Positions 8,646 through 17,434 of a DNA stretch of 64,000 bases are shown in pieces (the first letter of the stretch is position 1; every line of letters begins with the position of its first letter). The notes under the pieces are model-generated. The model ran no database searches, was not told where the DNA came from, and worked only from the letters and a program-made list of their open reading frames with translations. Source of the DNA: Mycolicibacterium cosmeticum (GTDB lineage Bacteria; Actinomycetota; Actinomycetes; Mycobacteriales; Mycobacteriaceae). The stretch is from assembly GCA_016197365.1 (NCBI GenBank), contig JACPVS010000021.1, forward strand, positions 434,001 to 498,000, read 5' to 3'. Both the position numbers and the translations under genes were made by a program.

Positions 8646-10550
8646 CTAATCAGCCTTCGGCTTGCTCAGGTCGTACACCGTGTTCGTGCCGACCTTGACG
8701 GGCATGAAGGTGGCCTTGACCCAATCCGAGATATCGGTGTGCACGTTACGGCCGAAACCGCCGTGGCCGTTGGAGTCCGGCAGGATGTAGTAGCCGACCT
8801 GGCGGCCGGCGACGTCGTCCTTGAATTGGCTCAAGGTGGGCACCGGGTCACTTCCGGTGAACCCGCCGATAGCCATGACCGCTGTGCCGGTGGACAATTC
8901 GAGCGACGACGCCGCCGAGGACCGGTTGATCGCCGCCGACCACGGTGTGCCGGCGTTCTTCAACAGGGCATCGAGTTGGGCGTCGTCCTTGTCCTGGCCC
9001 CAACCGCCATGCCGGTCGTCGGCCTGCGCCGGGCCCACCGACGGACTTCCACCGCTGTGCGGTTGGCCGACGGTGGCCAGCGAGTACGCCGCCGAACCCG
9101 CGAGGCCGGCCAGCACGCCGACCGCCACGGCGGCCGTCGCGACCCGGCGGCGCTGATGCGTCGCCAGTGACCACAGCAGCGTGACCGTCGCGAGCACGGT
9201 CACCGCGAGGATCACCCAGCGCAGCGGCGGCAGCCAACTCGCGTTGCGGCCCAGGATCCACCAGCTCCAGCCGCCGGTGGCCAGCAGCAGACCCGCCAGA
9301 CCGATTCGGCCGAACCAGCTCGCCCGCCGCTGCCACATCTCGTGCAGGCCGATGGCGAACATCGCGGCCACCGCCGGAGCGAGCGACATGCAGTAGTAGG
9401 GATGCACGTTGGTCTTCATGAAGCTCAGTACCAGGCCGTCGACCAGCAGCCAGCCGCCGAACAGGATGGTGGCGGCCCGCACCAGATCGGTGCGGGGCGC
9501 GCGCCCGCGCGAGATCAGCACCAGCACCGTCGCGAGCAGCGCGGCGACCAGCAGCCAGCCGATCTCGTAACCGAACTCGCCGGTGAACAGCCGCGGCAGG
9601 CCCTGCTGCTGGTCGCCCCAGCCCCCCATGCCGCGGTGTGGCTGGGCGACGGCCTGCCCGGCCGACGCGCCGATCTGTGCCCCGTGCTGAAATCCGTAGT
9701 TGTTGTGGCCGAGCACCCGGCCGAATCCGTTGTAGCCCAACACCAGGTTCATGAAGTTGTCGTCGGTGGAACCCGCCAGATACGGCCGTGAGGACGCGGG
9801 CCAGATGAGGGTCAGCAGCACGTACCATCCGGACGCCGCGAGGAACGCCGCGAGACTGCCCACCAGGTGCAGCAGCCGGGTCCGCAGCACGACCGGCGCG
9901 GCGATCAGATACACCAGTCCGACCGCGGGCATCGACATGAGCCCTTCGAGCATCTTGGCCAGGAAGGCGAACCCCAGCGCCACCCCGGCCAGTGCCATCC
10001 AGCGGGCGCCGTGGTCTCCCAGCGCGCGGACGGCGCAGTACGCGGCGGCCGTCATCAGCAGCACCATCGCCGCGTCGGGATTGTTGAACCGGAACATCAA
10101 CGCCGCCACCGGCGTCAGGGCCAGCGCGGCGCCGGCGAGCAGCGCGGCGCGCGGCCCGCTGGTCCGGCGCACGGCGGCGTAGAGCAGCCAGACCGAGCCG
10201 ACGGCCATCAGCGCCTCGGGCACCAGCATGCTGGCACTGCTGAATCCGAAGATCTGACCGGACAGGCCCATCACCCACTGCGACACCGGCGGCTTGTCCA
10301 CGGTGATGAAGTTGTGCGGATCAAGTGACCCGAACAGCAGCGCCTCCCAGTTCACGGACCCGGCCTGGGCCGCCGCGGCGTAGAACTGGTTGCCCATCCC
10401 GTTGACGGTGAGGTTCCACAGGTAGAGCACCGCGGTGCCGAGCAACAGCAGCGGCAGCGCCCAGCGCTGCCGGCTGCCCGTCGGCGCGGGGGCGTCGGAG
10501 ACGGCTTGGGCGGTATCGGGTGTCGCGGTCTCGTATGGCGCTGTTGTCAC
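8646..10550 (-). CDS. PMT/ArnT-type membrane glycosyltransferase
   Basis: 634-residue polytopic protein with about eleven hydrophobic segments. The early extracytoplasmic motif NFITVDKPPVSQW (around 79-91) holds the catalytic Asp region of the GT-C fold, and a long Gly/Asp-rich loop ending in a soluble C-terminal domain (about 510-634) follows. Such enzymes move a sugar from a polyprenyl-phosphate donor onto protein or lipid outside the membrane. The start is a GTG with a weak ribosome binding site. It sits between yebC and pdxT, where M. tuberculosis has no gene, so it is probably a lineage-specific insertion. Confidence 0.8.
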   Translation of the reverse strand: MTTAPYETATPDTAQAVSDAPAPTGSRQRWALPLLLLGTAVLYLWNLTVNGMGNQFYAAAAQAGSVNWEALLFGSLDPHNFITVDKPPVSQWVMGLSGQIFGFSSASMLVPEALMAVGSVWLLYAAVRRTSGPRAALLAGAALALTPVAALMFRFNNPDAAMVLLMTAAAYCAVRALGDHGARWMALAGVALGFAFLAKMLEGLMSMPAVGLVYLIAAPVVLRTRLLHLVGSLAAFLAASGWYVLLTLIWPASSRPYLAGSTDDNFMNLVLGYNGFGRVLGHNNYGFQHGAQIGASAGQAVAQPHRGMGGWGDQQQGLPRLFTGEFGYEIGWLLVAALLATVLVLISRGRAPRTDLVRAATILFGGWLLVDGLVLSFMKTNVHPYYCMSLAPAVAAMFAIGLHEMWQRRASWFGRIGLAGLLLATGGWSWWILGRNASWLPPLRWVILAVTVLATVTLLWSLATHQRRRVATAAVAVGVLAGLAGSAAYSLATVGQPHSGGSPSVGPAQADDRHGGWGQDKDDAQLDALLKNAGTPWSAAINRSSAASSLELSTGTAVMAIGGFTGSDPVPTLSQFKDDVAGRQVGYYILPDSNGHGGFGRNVHTDISDWVKATFMPVKVGTNTVYDLSKPKAD

Positions 10551-10643
10551 ACTGCCATTGAGGACTTGTTACATGTGAACAAGCTGTGCGCGGCACCTAC
10601 CGTCGCTGTGACAGCAAACTCCATGCCGGCGTTGGCCGAACGT

Positions 10644-11228
10644 TCACCGCAACGAGTCGACGAAGAGCTTGTGTACCCGGCGATCACCGGTCATCTCGGG
10701 ATGGAACGCCGTCGCGAGCATGCGGCCCTGCCGGACCGCGACGGGGTGACCGCCGGCCCGCGCCAGCACCTCGACGCCGGCGCCGACCCTTTCCACCCAC
10801 GGCGCGCGGATGAACACCGCGTGCACCTCGGTGTCCAGACCCTCGAATTCGACGTTTTCTTCGAAAGAGTCGACCTGTCGCCCGAAAGCGTTGCGCCGCA
10901 CCGTCATATCGATACCGCGCAGGGGTTCGGCCTTGCGCCCGTCGGCCCCGGCGTCCAGGATCTCGGTGGCCAGCAGGATCATTCCCGCACACGAACCGTA
11001 GGCAGGCATCCCGTCGGCCAACCGCGCGCGCAACGGCTCCAGCAATTCGAACTCGCGCAGCAGATGGCTGATCGCCGTCGATTCACCGCCCGGGATCACC
11101 AGGGCGTCCACGGCTTCCAGTTCGGGCAGTCGGCGCACCGTCAGCGCTTCGGCGCCGGCTTCGCGCAGCGCCGCCAGATGCTCGCGGGTATCACCCTGCA
11201 GGGCGAGCACCCCCACCCGCACCGTCAC
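10644..11228 (-). CDS. pdxT: PLP synthase glutaminase subunit PdxT
   Basis: 194-residue class I glutaminase that hydrolyses glutamine and passes ammonia to PdxS for pyridoxal 5'-phosphate synthesis. It begins VGVLALQGDTREH, has the substrate motif IPGGES, the nucleophile Cys in YGSCAGMILLA, and the His/Glu pair in AFHPEMTGD. The GTG start overlaps the tesB stop by four bases (GTGA). A longer in-frame upstream extension is ignored because homology starts here. PdxS is encoded two genes upstream. Confidence 0.96.
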   Translation of the reverse strand: MTVRVGVLALQGDTREHLAALREAGAEALTVRRLPELEAVDALVIPGGESTAISHLLREFELLEPLRARLADGMPAYGSCAGMILLATEILDAGADGRKAEPLRGIDMTVRRNAFGRQVDSFEENVEFEGLDTEVHAVFIRAPWVERVGAGVEVLARAGGHPVAVRQGRMLATAFHPEMTGDRRVHKLFVDSLR

Positions 11229-12070
11229 TTGGCGGGCGGGGTGAAGTCCCGCTGGTAGCGGGTCAGCCCCTCCTGCATGACGGACGCGACCATCTCGCCG
11301 TACTGGTTGAACAGCTTGCCCTGGGTCAGGGCCCGGCCACCGCACGCCGACGGCGAGGACTGGTCGTACAACAGCCATTCATCGGCCCGGAACGGGCGCA
11401 TGAACCACATCGCGTGATCCAGCGACGCGATGTTCAGATGCTTGCGCTCGTCGGGGTGATTCACCTGTGCCGAACCGAGCAGCGTGAGATCGCTGAGGTA
11501 AGCCAGCGCGCAGATGTGCAACACCGAGTCGTCCGGCAGCGGATCGCGGTGCCGGAACCACACCTGCTGTTGGGAAGCCTTGCCGGGCACCTTCTGCACC
11601 CGGGCGCGCGGCACGATCCGGACGTCCCATTCGTCGAACTGTGCGAACCCGGCGTCGTCGAACGCGCCCCCGGACCGGAAGCCCGGCAGATCGTCGGGAC
11701 CGGGCGCGGCCGGCATCTCGTCCTGATGTTCGATCCCGCTCTGGTCGGCCTGGAACGACGCCGACATGCTGAAGATCGTCTGGCCGTGCTGGATGGCACT
11801 CACCCGGCGGGTGCAGAACGACCCGCCGTCGCGCAGCCGCTCCACCAGATACACCGAGGGTGCCCGGGCGTCACCGGGGCGCAGGAAGTACCCGTGCAGC
11901 GAATGCACCTGGAATGCCGGATCGACGGTGCGGACGGCGGATACCAGTGACTGGCCGGCGACGTGCCCCCCGAATGTGCGCTGCAGGAAGCCCGACTCCG
12001 GACTGAACACCCCACCGCGATAGATGTTGACCTCGAGCTGTTCCAGGTCGAGGATCTCTTCGATCGCCAC
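11225..12070 (-). CDS. tesB: Acyl-CoA thioesterase II (TesB-like)
   Basis: 281-residue double-hotdog thioesterase expected to hydrolyse medium- or long-chain acyl-CoA. The N-terminal hotdog contains TFGGHVAGQSLVSA and HSLHGYFLRPGD; the second contains SLDHAMWFMRPFRADEWLLYDQSS. The Asp in SLDH matches the catalytic Asp of TesB. It is placed between pdxS and pdxT, as in M. tuberculosis (Rv2605c), overlapping pdxT by four bases; the metabolic reason for this arrangement is unknown. Confidence 0.93.
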   Translation of the reverse strand: MAIEEILDLEQLEVNIYRGGVFSPESGFLQRTFGGHVAGQSLVSAVRTVDPAFQVHSLHGYFLRPGDARAPSVYLVERLRDGGSFCTRRVSAIQHGQTIFSMSASFQADQSGIEHQDEMPAAPGPDDLPGFRSGGAFDDAGFAQFDEWDVRIVPRARVQKVPGKASQQQVWFRHRDPLPDDSVLHICALAYLSDLTLLGSAQVNHPDERKHLNIASLDHAMWFMRPFRADEWLLYDQSSPSACGGRALTQGKLFNQYGEMVASVMQEGLTRYQRDFTPPAK

Positions 12071-12079
12071 AGGTGGTTT

Positions 12080-13021
12080 TTACCAGCCGCGTTCGGCGAG
12101 CCGGTGTGGCACCGGGATGTCGTCGACGTTGATGCCGACCATCGCCTCACCGAGACCGCGCGACACCTTGGCCAGCACATCGGGATCGTCGTAGAAGGTG
12201 GTGGCCTTCACGATCGCGGCACCACGCTCGGCCGGGTTACCGGACTTGAAGATCCCCGACCCCACGAACACACCCTCAGCACCGAGCTGCATCATCATCG
12301 CCGCGTCCGCCGGGGTCGCGATACCGCCGGCGGTGAACATCGTCACCGGCAACTTGCCGGCCCGCGCCACCTCGACCACCAGATCGTAGGGCGCCTGCAA
12401 TTCCTTCGCCGCGACGAACAACTCATCCTCCGACAGCGAGGTCAGCCGACGGATCTCGCCACCGATGGTCCGCATGTGGGTGGTGGCGTTGGAGACATCC
12501 CCGGTGCCGGCCTCACCCTTGGAGCGGATCATCGCCGCGCCTTCGCTGATCCGGCGCAGCGCCTCACCCAGATTGGTGGCACCGCACACGAACGGCACGG
12601 TGAACTTCCACTTGTCGATGTGGTTGGCGTAGTCGGCAGGAGTCAGCACCTCGGACTCGTCGATGTAATCCACCCCGAGGGCCTGCAGGATCTGCGCCTC
12701 GACGAAATGCCCGATCCGGGCCTTGGCCATCACCGGGATGGTGACCGCGTCGATGATGCCCTCGATCATGTCGGGATCACTCATCCGCGACACCCCGCCC
12801 TGGGCGCGGATATCGGCAGGAACCCGCTCCAAAGCCATCACCGCGACCGCACCGGCCGCCTCCGCGATCCGGGCTTGCTCCGGGGTGACCACGTCCATGA
12901 TGACGCCGCCCTTGAGCATCTCGGCCATCCCGCGCTTCACCCGGGCGGTGCCGGTCTGGTTACCGTTATTGACTGCGCCACCGATTCCCCGGTCGCTGCG
13001 CTCCTGCCCGCCGAAATCCAT
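12080..13021 (-). CDS. pdxS: PLP synthase synthase subunit PdxS
   Basis: 313-residue beta/alpha barrel subunit that condenses ribose 5-phosphate, glyceraldehyde 3-phosphate and ammonia into PLP. Visible motifs are RVKRGMAEMLKGGVIMDVV, the catalytic Lys in IPVMAKARIGH, the second Lys in MIRSKGEAGTGD, and the phosphate loop FTAGGIATPADA. ATG 13021 is chosen because GGAGGAG lies six bases upstream. The N-terminal extension before VKRG is usual for actinobacteria. It is the first gene of pdxS-tesB-pdxT. Confidence 0.97.
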   Translation of the reverse strand: MDFGGQERSDRGIGGAVNNGNQTGTARVKRGMAEMLKGGVIMDVVTPEQARIAEAAGAVAVMALERVPADIRAQGGVSRMSDPDMIEGIIDAVTIPVMAKARIGHFVEAQILQALGVDYIDESEVLTPADYANHIDKWKFTVPFVCGATNLGEALRRISEGAAMIRSKGEAGTGDVSNATTHMRTIGGEIRRLTSLSEDELFVAAKELQAPYDLVVEVARAGKLPVTMFTAGGIATPADAAMMMQLGAEGVFVGSGIFKSGNPAERGAAIVKATTFYDDPDVLAKVSRGLGEAMVGINVDDIPVPHRLAERGW

Positions 13022-13088
13022 CACAATCTCCTCCACTCAGCTACTGATCCAGTCTAAAGGTGGCGCCAAATCAATTGGATCCGCAGCC

Positions 13089-14123
13089 TCAACGAATCTG
13101 CTGAGGCTGCGTACCCGGTCCTTCGCCGCGCACATCGGCGAGTTCACCGGCGTGTGCCAGAAGTTCGCCGAGCTGCAGCGGATAGACGGACTCCCCCTTG
13201 GCGACCAGCTCGGCGATCATTGTCTCATCGCACCAAAGGTGGCCGTGAATGTAGCGGCGCTCCAGCGGCGTGCGACCGGTCGCGGCCGGTTCGAATCGGC
13301 GGGTGCGGTGCAGGAAGTACAGCTCCTCGCTGCGCACCACCGACCCGTTGAAGTCGATGATGGCGTCGCGGCGCCACACCGGGCCCACCAGCTCGCCGGC
13401 GGTCACCTGCAATCCGGTCTCCTCGGCGAGCTCACGCGCCGCGGTCTGGGCGAGTTCCTCGCCCGCCTCGACAGCACCGCCGATGGTGAACCACCAGAGC
13501 CGCGCCTCCTCGCCCGCGCGGGCCGGGTCGGATCCCTGGAACAGCAACACCCGACCGTCCTCGTCGAGCAGCACGACGCGCGCGGAGACCCGCCTGCTGA
13601 CCAGCCCGGCATCGCGGGCCGCCGGTCCGGCGCGTTCGGCGATCTCGAAGTAGGTCGGCAGCGCCGCTGTTCCGCCCAGGTGCAGCAACCGCACCATCGG
13701 GCGTTCGCGCAGGGTCAGGGTGTCGCGGACGGCGTCGTTGTGGAACCGGCGGGCCAGCAGCACCCGCGCCTCGGCATCGGCCAGTTCGGCGACCAGCGCC
13801 ACCGGCAGCGCCGACGGCGCGACGGCCTCCAGCGCCGCCGACAGTTCGTTCTCGGCGGCCTCGCGGCCGGTGCGCGGGGCCCGTTCGGCGACGTCGGCCA
13901 ACGCGGCCAGCCGCTGACCTCCGGGCGCCCGCCCGAAGGCATCGACCGCGACGGCCCGGGCCACCACCGCGCGGCGGGCCAGGGTGGCGTCCAGTGCCTG
14001 CCAGGACAGGTCATAACGCACGTGCAGGCGGTCCAGCCGGTTGGCGGTCAGGTAGGCCCACGACCCGGTCAGCAGGACGGCGGCACCGAGCACGACGGCC
14101 AGCACGATCAGCAGGATGGTCAC
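13089..14123 (-). CDS. Membrane-anchored Nudix hydrolase
   Basis: 344 residues: one N-terminal transmembrane helix (2-26), a helical region with the NRLDRLHVRYDLSW motif (to about 170), then a Nudix domain. The Nudix box is complete: GGAVEAGE, seven residues, RELAEETGL, which gives the metal-binding Glu residues. Nudix enzymes hydrolyse nucleoside diphosphate-linked compounds; the substrate is unknown. The GTG start overlaps the pimA stop by four bases, so it is the last gene of the PIM operon, as with Rv2609c. Confidence 0.88.
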   Translation of the reverse strand: MTILLIVLAVVLGAAVLLTGSWAYLTANRLDRLHVRYDLSWQALDATLARRAVVARAVAVDAFGRAPGGQRLAALADVAERAPRTGREAAENELSAALEAVAPSALPVALVAELADAEARVLLARRFHNDAVRDTLTLRERPMVRLLHLGGTAALPTYFEIAERAGPAARDAGLVSRRVSARVVLLDEDGRVLLFQGSDPARAGEEARLWWFTIGGAVEAGEELAQTAARELAEETGLQVTAGELVGPVWRRDAIIDFNGSVVRSEELYFLHRTRRFEPAATGRTPLERRYIHGHLWCDETMIAELVAKGESVYPLQLGELLAHAGELADVRGEGPGTQPQQIR

Positions 14124-15244
14124 GTGCCCACCTGAACCTTGACCCCCGAAATGGCGACGGTCTCGTACACCCGCATGATGTCGGCCGCCACCACCGACCA
14201 GTCGTAGCGCTGCACCGCGGCGGTGGCCGCCTCGATGTAGCGGCGGCGCAGCGCGTCGTCGCCGAGCACCGCGACGAGTGCGTCCCCCAGCGCGTCGGCG
14301 TCATCGAGGGGCACCAGTCGCCCGGCCGTGCCGTTGTCGAGTACGCGGCGGAACGCATCCAGGTCGCTGGCGACCACCGCCGTTCCGGCGGCCATCGCCT
14401 CCACCAGCACGATGCCGAAACTCTCGCCGCCGGTGTTGGGCGCGCAGTACACGTCGGCGCTGCGCAGTGCCGACGCCTTGGTGGCATCGTCGACCTGACC
14501 CAGAAATCGCAGGTGCGAAGCCAGCGCTCCAGCCTCGCCCGCCAGTTCCTCGTCGTCCCCGCGGCCCACCACCAGCACCTCCACGTCGGGGAAGGCACCG
14601 ACCAGCCGGGGCAGCGCCGCCAACAGCACCTCCATGCCCTTGCGCGGCTCGTCGAAGCGGCCGAGGAACAGCACGCATTTGCCTGCGCGCGGGTAACCCG
14701 GCAGCGGCGCCGCACCCGCGAACGCCGAAATCGTGACGCCGTTGGGGATTTCGACGGCGTCGGAACCGAGCGCCTCCATCTGCCAGCGGCGCGCCAGATC
14801 CGACACCGCGATGCGGCCGACGATTTTCTCGTGCCAGGGCCGCAGGAGACCTTGAAACACGCTGAGCGTCAACGACTTCGTGGTCGAGGTGTGAAACGTC
14901 GCGACGATAGGTCCCTCGGCGACCATCAGCGCCAGCATCGACAGGCTGGGCGCGTTGGGCTCATGCAGATGCAGGACGTCGAAATCGCCTTGGCTGAGCC
15001 ACTTCTTGACGGTGCGGTGGCTGGCCGGCCCGAACCGGAGCCGGGCGACGGATCCGTTGTACGGGATGGGCACGGCCTTGCCACCCGACACCACATAGTC
15101 CGGCACCTCGACGTGTGGGCTCGACGGGGCCAGCACGCTCACGTGATGTCCCTGCGCGCGGTACACCTCGGCAAGTTGCAAGACATGGACCTGTACCCCG
15201 CCAGGCACATCGAAGGAGTACGGGCACACCATCCCGATGCGCAT
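14120..15244 (-). CDS. pimA: Phosphatidylinositol mannosyltransferase PimA
   Basis: GT4 enzyme of 374 residues that transfers mannose from GDP-mannose to the 2-position of phosphatidylinositol on the inner face of the membrane, the first step of PIM/LM/LAM synthesis. Motifs: MVCPYSFDVPGGVQVHV (GGVQ loop), FHTSTTKS, LGRFDEPRKGM (donor-site Arg/Lys) and the EX7E region GGESFGIVLVEAMAAG. ATG 15244 overlaps the patA stop as TGATG. It lies in the conserved order pgsA1-patA-pimA. Confidence 0.97.
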   Translation of the reverse strand: MRIGMVCPYSFDVPGGVQVHVLQLAEVYRAQGHHVSVLAPSSPHVEVPDYVVSGGKAVPIPYNGSVARLRFGPASHRTVKKWLSQGDFDVLHLHEPNAPSLSMLALMVAEGPIVATFHTSTTKSLTLSVFQGLLRPWHEKIVGRIAVSDLARRWQMEALGSDAVEIPNGVTISAFAGAAPLPGYPRAGKCVLFLGRFDEPRKGMEVLLAALPRLVGAFPDVEVLVVGRGDDEELAGEAGALASHLRFLGQVDDATKASALRSADVYCAPNTGGESFGIVLVEAMAAGTAVVASDLDAFRRVLDNGTAGRLVPLDDADALGDALVAVLGDDALRRRYIEAATAAVQRYDWSVVAADIMRVYETVAISGVKVQVGT

Positions 15245-16206
15245 CAGCGCTCCGGCTCTCCCCCGCCGAGCCGCGCGCGACGCTCGGCGGAGAGGTCGGC
15301 CAGCCACTGCGGCTGCAGCATGTGCCAGTCGGCGGGGTGGGTGGCGATGTCCGCGCTGAACTGGTCGGCCAGCGCCTGGGTGATGACCTGCACGTCACCG
15401 GATGACGTGTCCAGGGCGGGATGGATGCGAATGGCCGCGCCGTCACCTTCGTACCAGCAGTAGGTGGGCAGCAGCGCCGCGCCGGTCTCAAGCGCCAGCC
15501 GCGCCGGACCACCGGGCAGCCGAGTGGCCTCCCCGAAGAGGTCGACCTGCACGCCTGCGCGGGTCAGGTCGCGGTCGGACATCAGGCACACCAGGCCATT
15601 GCCGCGCAGCCGCTCGGCCAGCACCTCCGACGGCGGACGCGCTCCCCCCGTCAACGGCAGCACCTCGAAACCGAGGCTCTCGCGATAGTCGACGAACCGC
15701 TGGTACAGCGATTCCGGTTTGAGCCGTTCGGCCACGGTGGCGAATTTGCCGTGCGTGTTGGTGAGCCACACCCCGGCCATGTCCCAGTTACCGCTGTGCG
15801 GCAGCGCCAGGATCGCGCCGCGGCCGGCGGCCAGCGCGGCGACGACGTTCTCCTCGCCGAAAGCCAGTTCCCGCAGCCGGGTGGCGAGCTTGGTGTGGTC
15901 CATGGACGGCAGCCGGAACGCCTCGCGCCAGTACCGGGCGTAGGAGGCCAGCGAGGCGCGGACCAGGCTGCCCGGCACCTGCGCAGGCGCGACGCCGAGG
16001 ATTCTGGACAGGTTCTTGCGCAGCTGCTCGGGTCCGCCGCCGCGTGCGGCGTACAGCGCTCCGGCGTCGAACATGTTGCGCGCGGCGAACTCCGGCATCG
16101 CCCGCACCAGGCGCCAGCCCGCCGCGTAGCCCAGGTCGGTCAGCTCGCCGCCCATGGGCACCCGCAACCCACGGACCTTCGGCAATCCCGCCGACGGTGT
16201 GCTCAC
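15244..16206 (-). CDS. patA: PIM acyltransferase PatA
   Basis: 320-residue LpxL/HtrB-like acyltransferase expected to palmitoylate the 6-position of the mannose added by PimA, using palmitoyl-CoA at the cytoplasmic membrane. The catalytic H(X4)D motif is visible as LPHSGNWDMAG (about residues 135-145), followed by LMSDRD and RLPGGPARLA. The GTG start at 16206 overlaps the pgsA1 stop by four bases; upstream in-frame sequence belongs to pgsA1 in another frame. Context on both sides is PIM synthesis. Confidence 0.94.
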   Translation of the reverse strand: MSTPSAGLPKVRGLRVPMGGELTDLGYAAGWRLVRAMPEFAARNMFDAGALYAARGGGPEQLRKNLSRILGVAPAQVPGSLVRASLASYARYWREAFRLPSMDHTKLATRLRELAFGEENVVAALAAGRGAILALPHSGNWDMAGVWLTNTHGKFATVAERLKPESLYQRFVDYRESLGFEVLPLTGGARPPSEVLAERLRGNGLVCLMSDRDLTRAGVQVDLFGEATRLPGGPARLALETGAALLPTYCWYEGDGAAIRIHPALDTSSGDVQVITQALADQFSADIATHPADWHMLQPQWLADLSAERRARLGGGEPER

Positions 16207-16865
16207 TGCTCGCCTCCCGCGGGGGGCGCCGGATCGGCGCTGGGCATGGCGTCCATCGCGCCGGGCGACGTGCGGACGGCGTGCAGCCGTTGCGCGACGG
16301 TGACGACGCTGGCCACCGCGAGCAGCCACATGGCGATCTCCAGGATCAGCGGCACCCCGAACAGACCGGACAGCCCGGCGCCGGCGAGCACGATGACCAG
16401 CCGCTCGGGCCGTTCGATGATGCCGCCGTCCCCGCGCAGTCCGCTTGCCTCGGCGCGGGCCTTGACATAGGAAATGACCTGCGAGGTCACCAGGCAGATC
16501 AGGGTGGCGACCAGCAACTGCGCGTTCTGCATACTGAACGCGATCCACCACGCCAGACCGCAGAAGATCGCGCCGTCGGCGATGCGGTCGCAGGTGGCGT
16601 CGAGCACGGCGCCGAACCGGGTGCCCCCGCCACGTTCCCTGGCCATGGCGCCGTCGAGCATGTCGGCGAGCACGAAGATGAAGACGGCCACCGAGCCCCA
16701 CCACAGCTGGCCCATCGGGTACATCAGCAACGCGGCGAGCACCGAACCCGCGGTGCCCAGGACGGTGATGATGTCCGGGGTGAAGCCGACGCGCAGCGCC
16801 GCCCTGGCGACCGGTCGGGACAGCTTGGTGTACGCCGCCCTGGTCATCAGGTAGAAGTCGCTCAT
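16203..16865 (-). CDS. pgsA1: Phosphatidylinositol phosphate synthase PgsA1
   Basis: 220-residue CDP-alcohol phosphotransferase that joins CDP-diacylglycerol and inositol phosphate. The full catalytic signature is visible: DMLDGAMAR, eight residues, then G, AVLDATCD (D-x2-DG-x2-AR-x8-G-x3-D-x3-D). About six membrane helices follow the family pattern. ATG 16865 (MSDFYLMTRAAY) overlaps the HIT gene stop as ATGA; the in-frame ATG seven codons earlier is less likely. It makes the lipid acceptor used by PimA and PatA downstream. Confidence 0.95.
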   Translation of the reverse strand: MSDFYLMTRAAYTKLSRPVARAALRVGFTPDIITVLGTAGSVLAALLMYPMGQLWWGSVAVFIFVLADMLDGAMARERGGGTRFGAVLDATCDRIADGAIFCGLAWWIAFSMQNAQLLVATLICLVTSQVISYVKARAEASGLRGDGGIIERPERLVIVLAGAGLSGLFGVPLILEIAMWLLAVASVVTVAQRLHAVRTSPGAMDAMPSADPAPPAGGEQ

Positions 16866-17434
16866 GGGCCGGTCTCGACCCATGCGCCGGCCAGCAGGCT
16901 GCGGGTGTCGTGCAGCAACTGTGGAATCACCTTCGCCCCGCCGATGATGGTGATGAAGTTGGCATCCCCGCCCCAGCGCGGCACCACATGCATGTGCAGG
17001 TGCTCGGCCAGGGAGCCGCCCGCGGACGTGCCCAGGTTGAGTCCCACGTTGAAGCCGTGTGGGCGGGAGACCGCCTTGATGACGCGAATCGCCTTCTGTG
17101 TGAAGGCCATCAGCTCGGCGCTCTCCTCAGGGGTGAGGTCTTCCAGTTCGGACACCCGCCGGTAGGGCACCACCATGAGGTGGCCCGGGTTGTACGGGTA
17201 GAGGTTGAGCACCGCGTACACCAGCTCACCGCGCGCGACCATCAGGCCGTCTTCGTCGGACATCTGCGGGATGTCGGTGAACGGTTCCTTCGACAGCGCC
17301 GAACCCGCCCCCTTCTTCAACGGGGACTCCGCGATGTAGCTCATCCGGTGCGGCGTCCAGAGCCGCTGTAGATGGTCGGGGTCGCCGACGCCGGTGTCGA
17401 CGATGGCCTCCGGCGGCCCGGAACCGTCGGTCAC
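16862..17434 (-). CDS. HIT family hydrolase / Ap4A phosphorylase-like
   Basis: 190-residue histidine triad protein with the HxHxHxx core HLHMHVVPR, preceded by NLYPYNPGHLMVVPYR and NVGLNLGTSAGGSLAEH. The M. tuberculosis orthologue Rv2613c has been described as a diadenosine tetraphosphate phosphorylase, so turnover of Ap4A made by aminoacyl-tRNA synthetases is a sensible role next to thrS. The GTG start overlaps the thrS stop by four bases, giving translational coupling. Confidence 0.92.
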   Translation of the reverse strand: MTDGSGPPEAIVDTGVGDPDHLQRLWTPHRMSYIAESPLKKGAGSALSKEPFTDIPQMSDEDGLMVARGELVYAVLNLYPYNPGHLMVVPYRRVSELEDLTPEESAELMAFTQKAIRVIKAVSRPHGFNVGLNLGTSAGGSLAEHLHMHVVPRWGGDANFITIIGGAKVIPQLLHDTRSLLAGAWVETGP

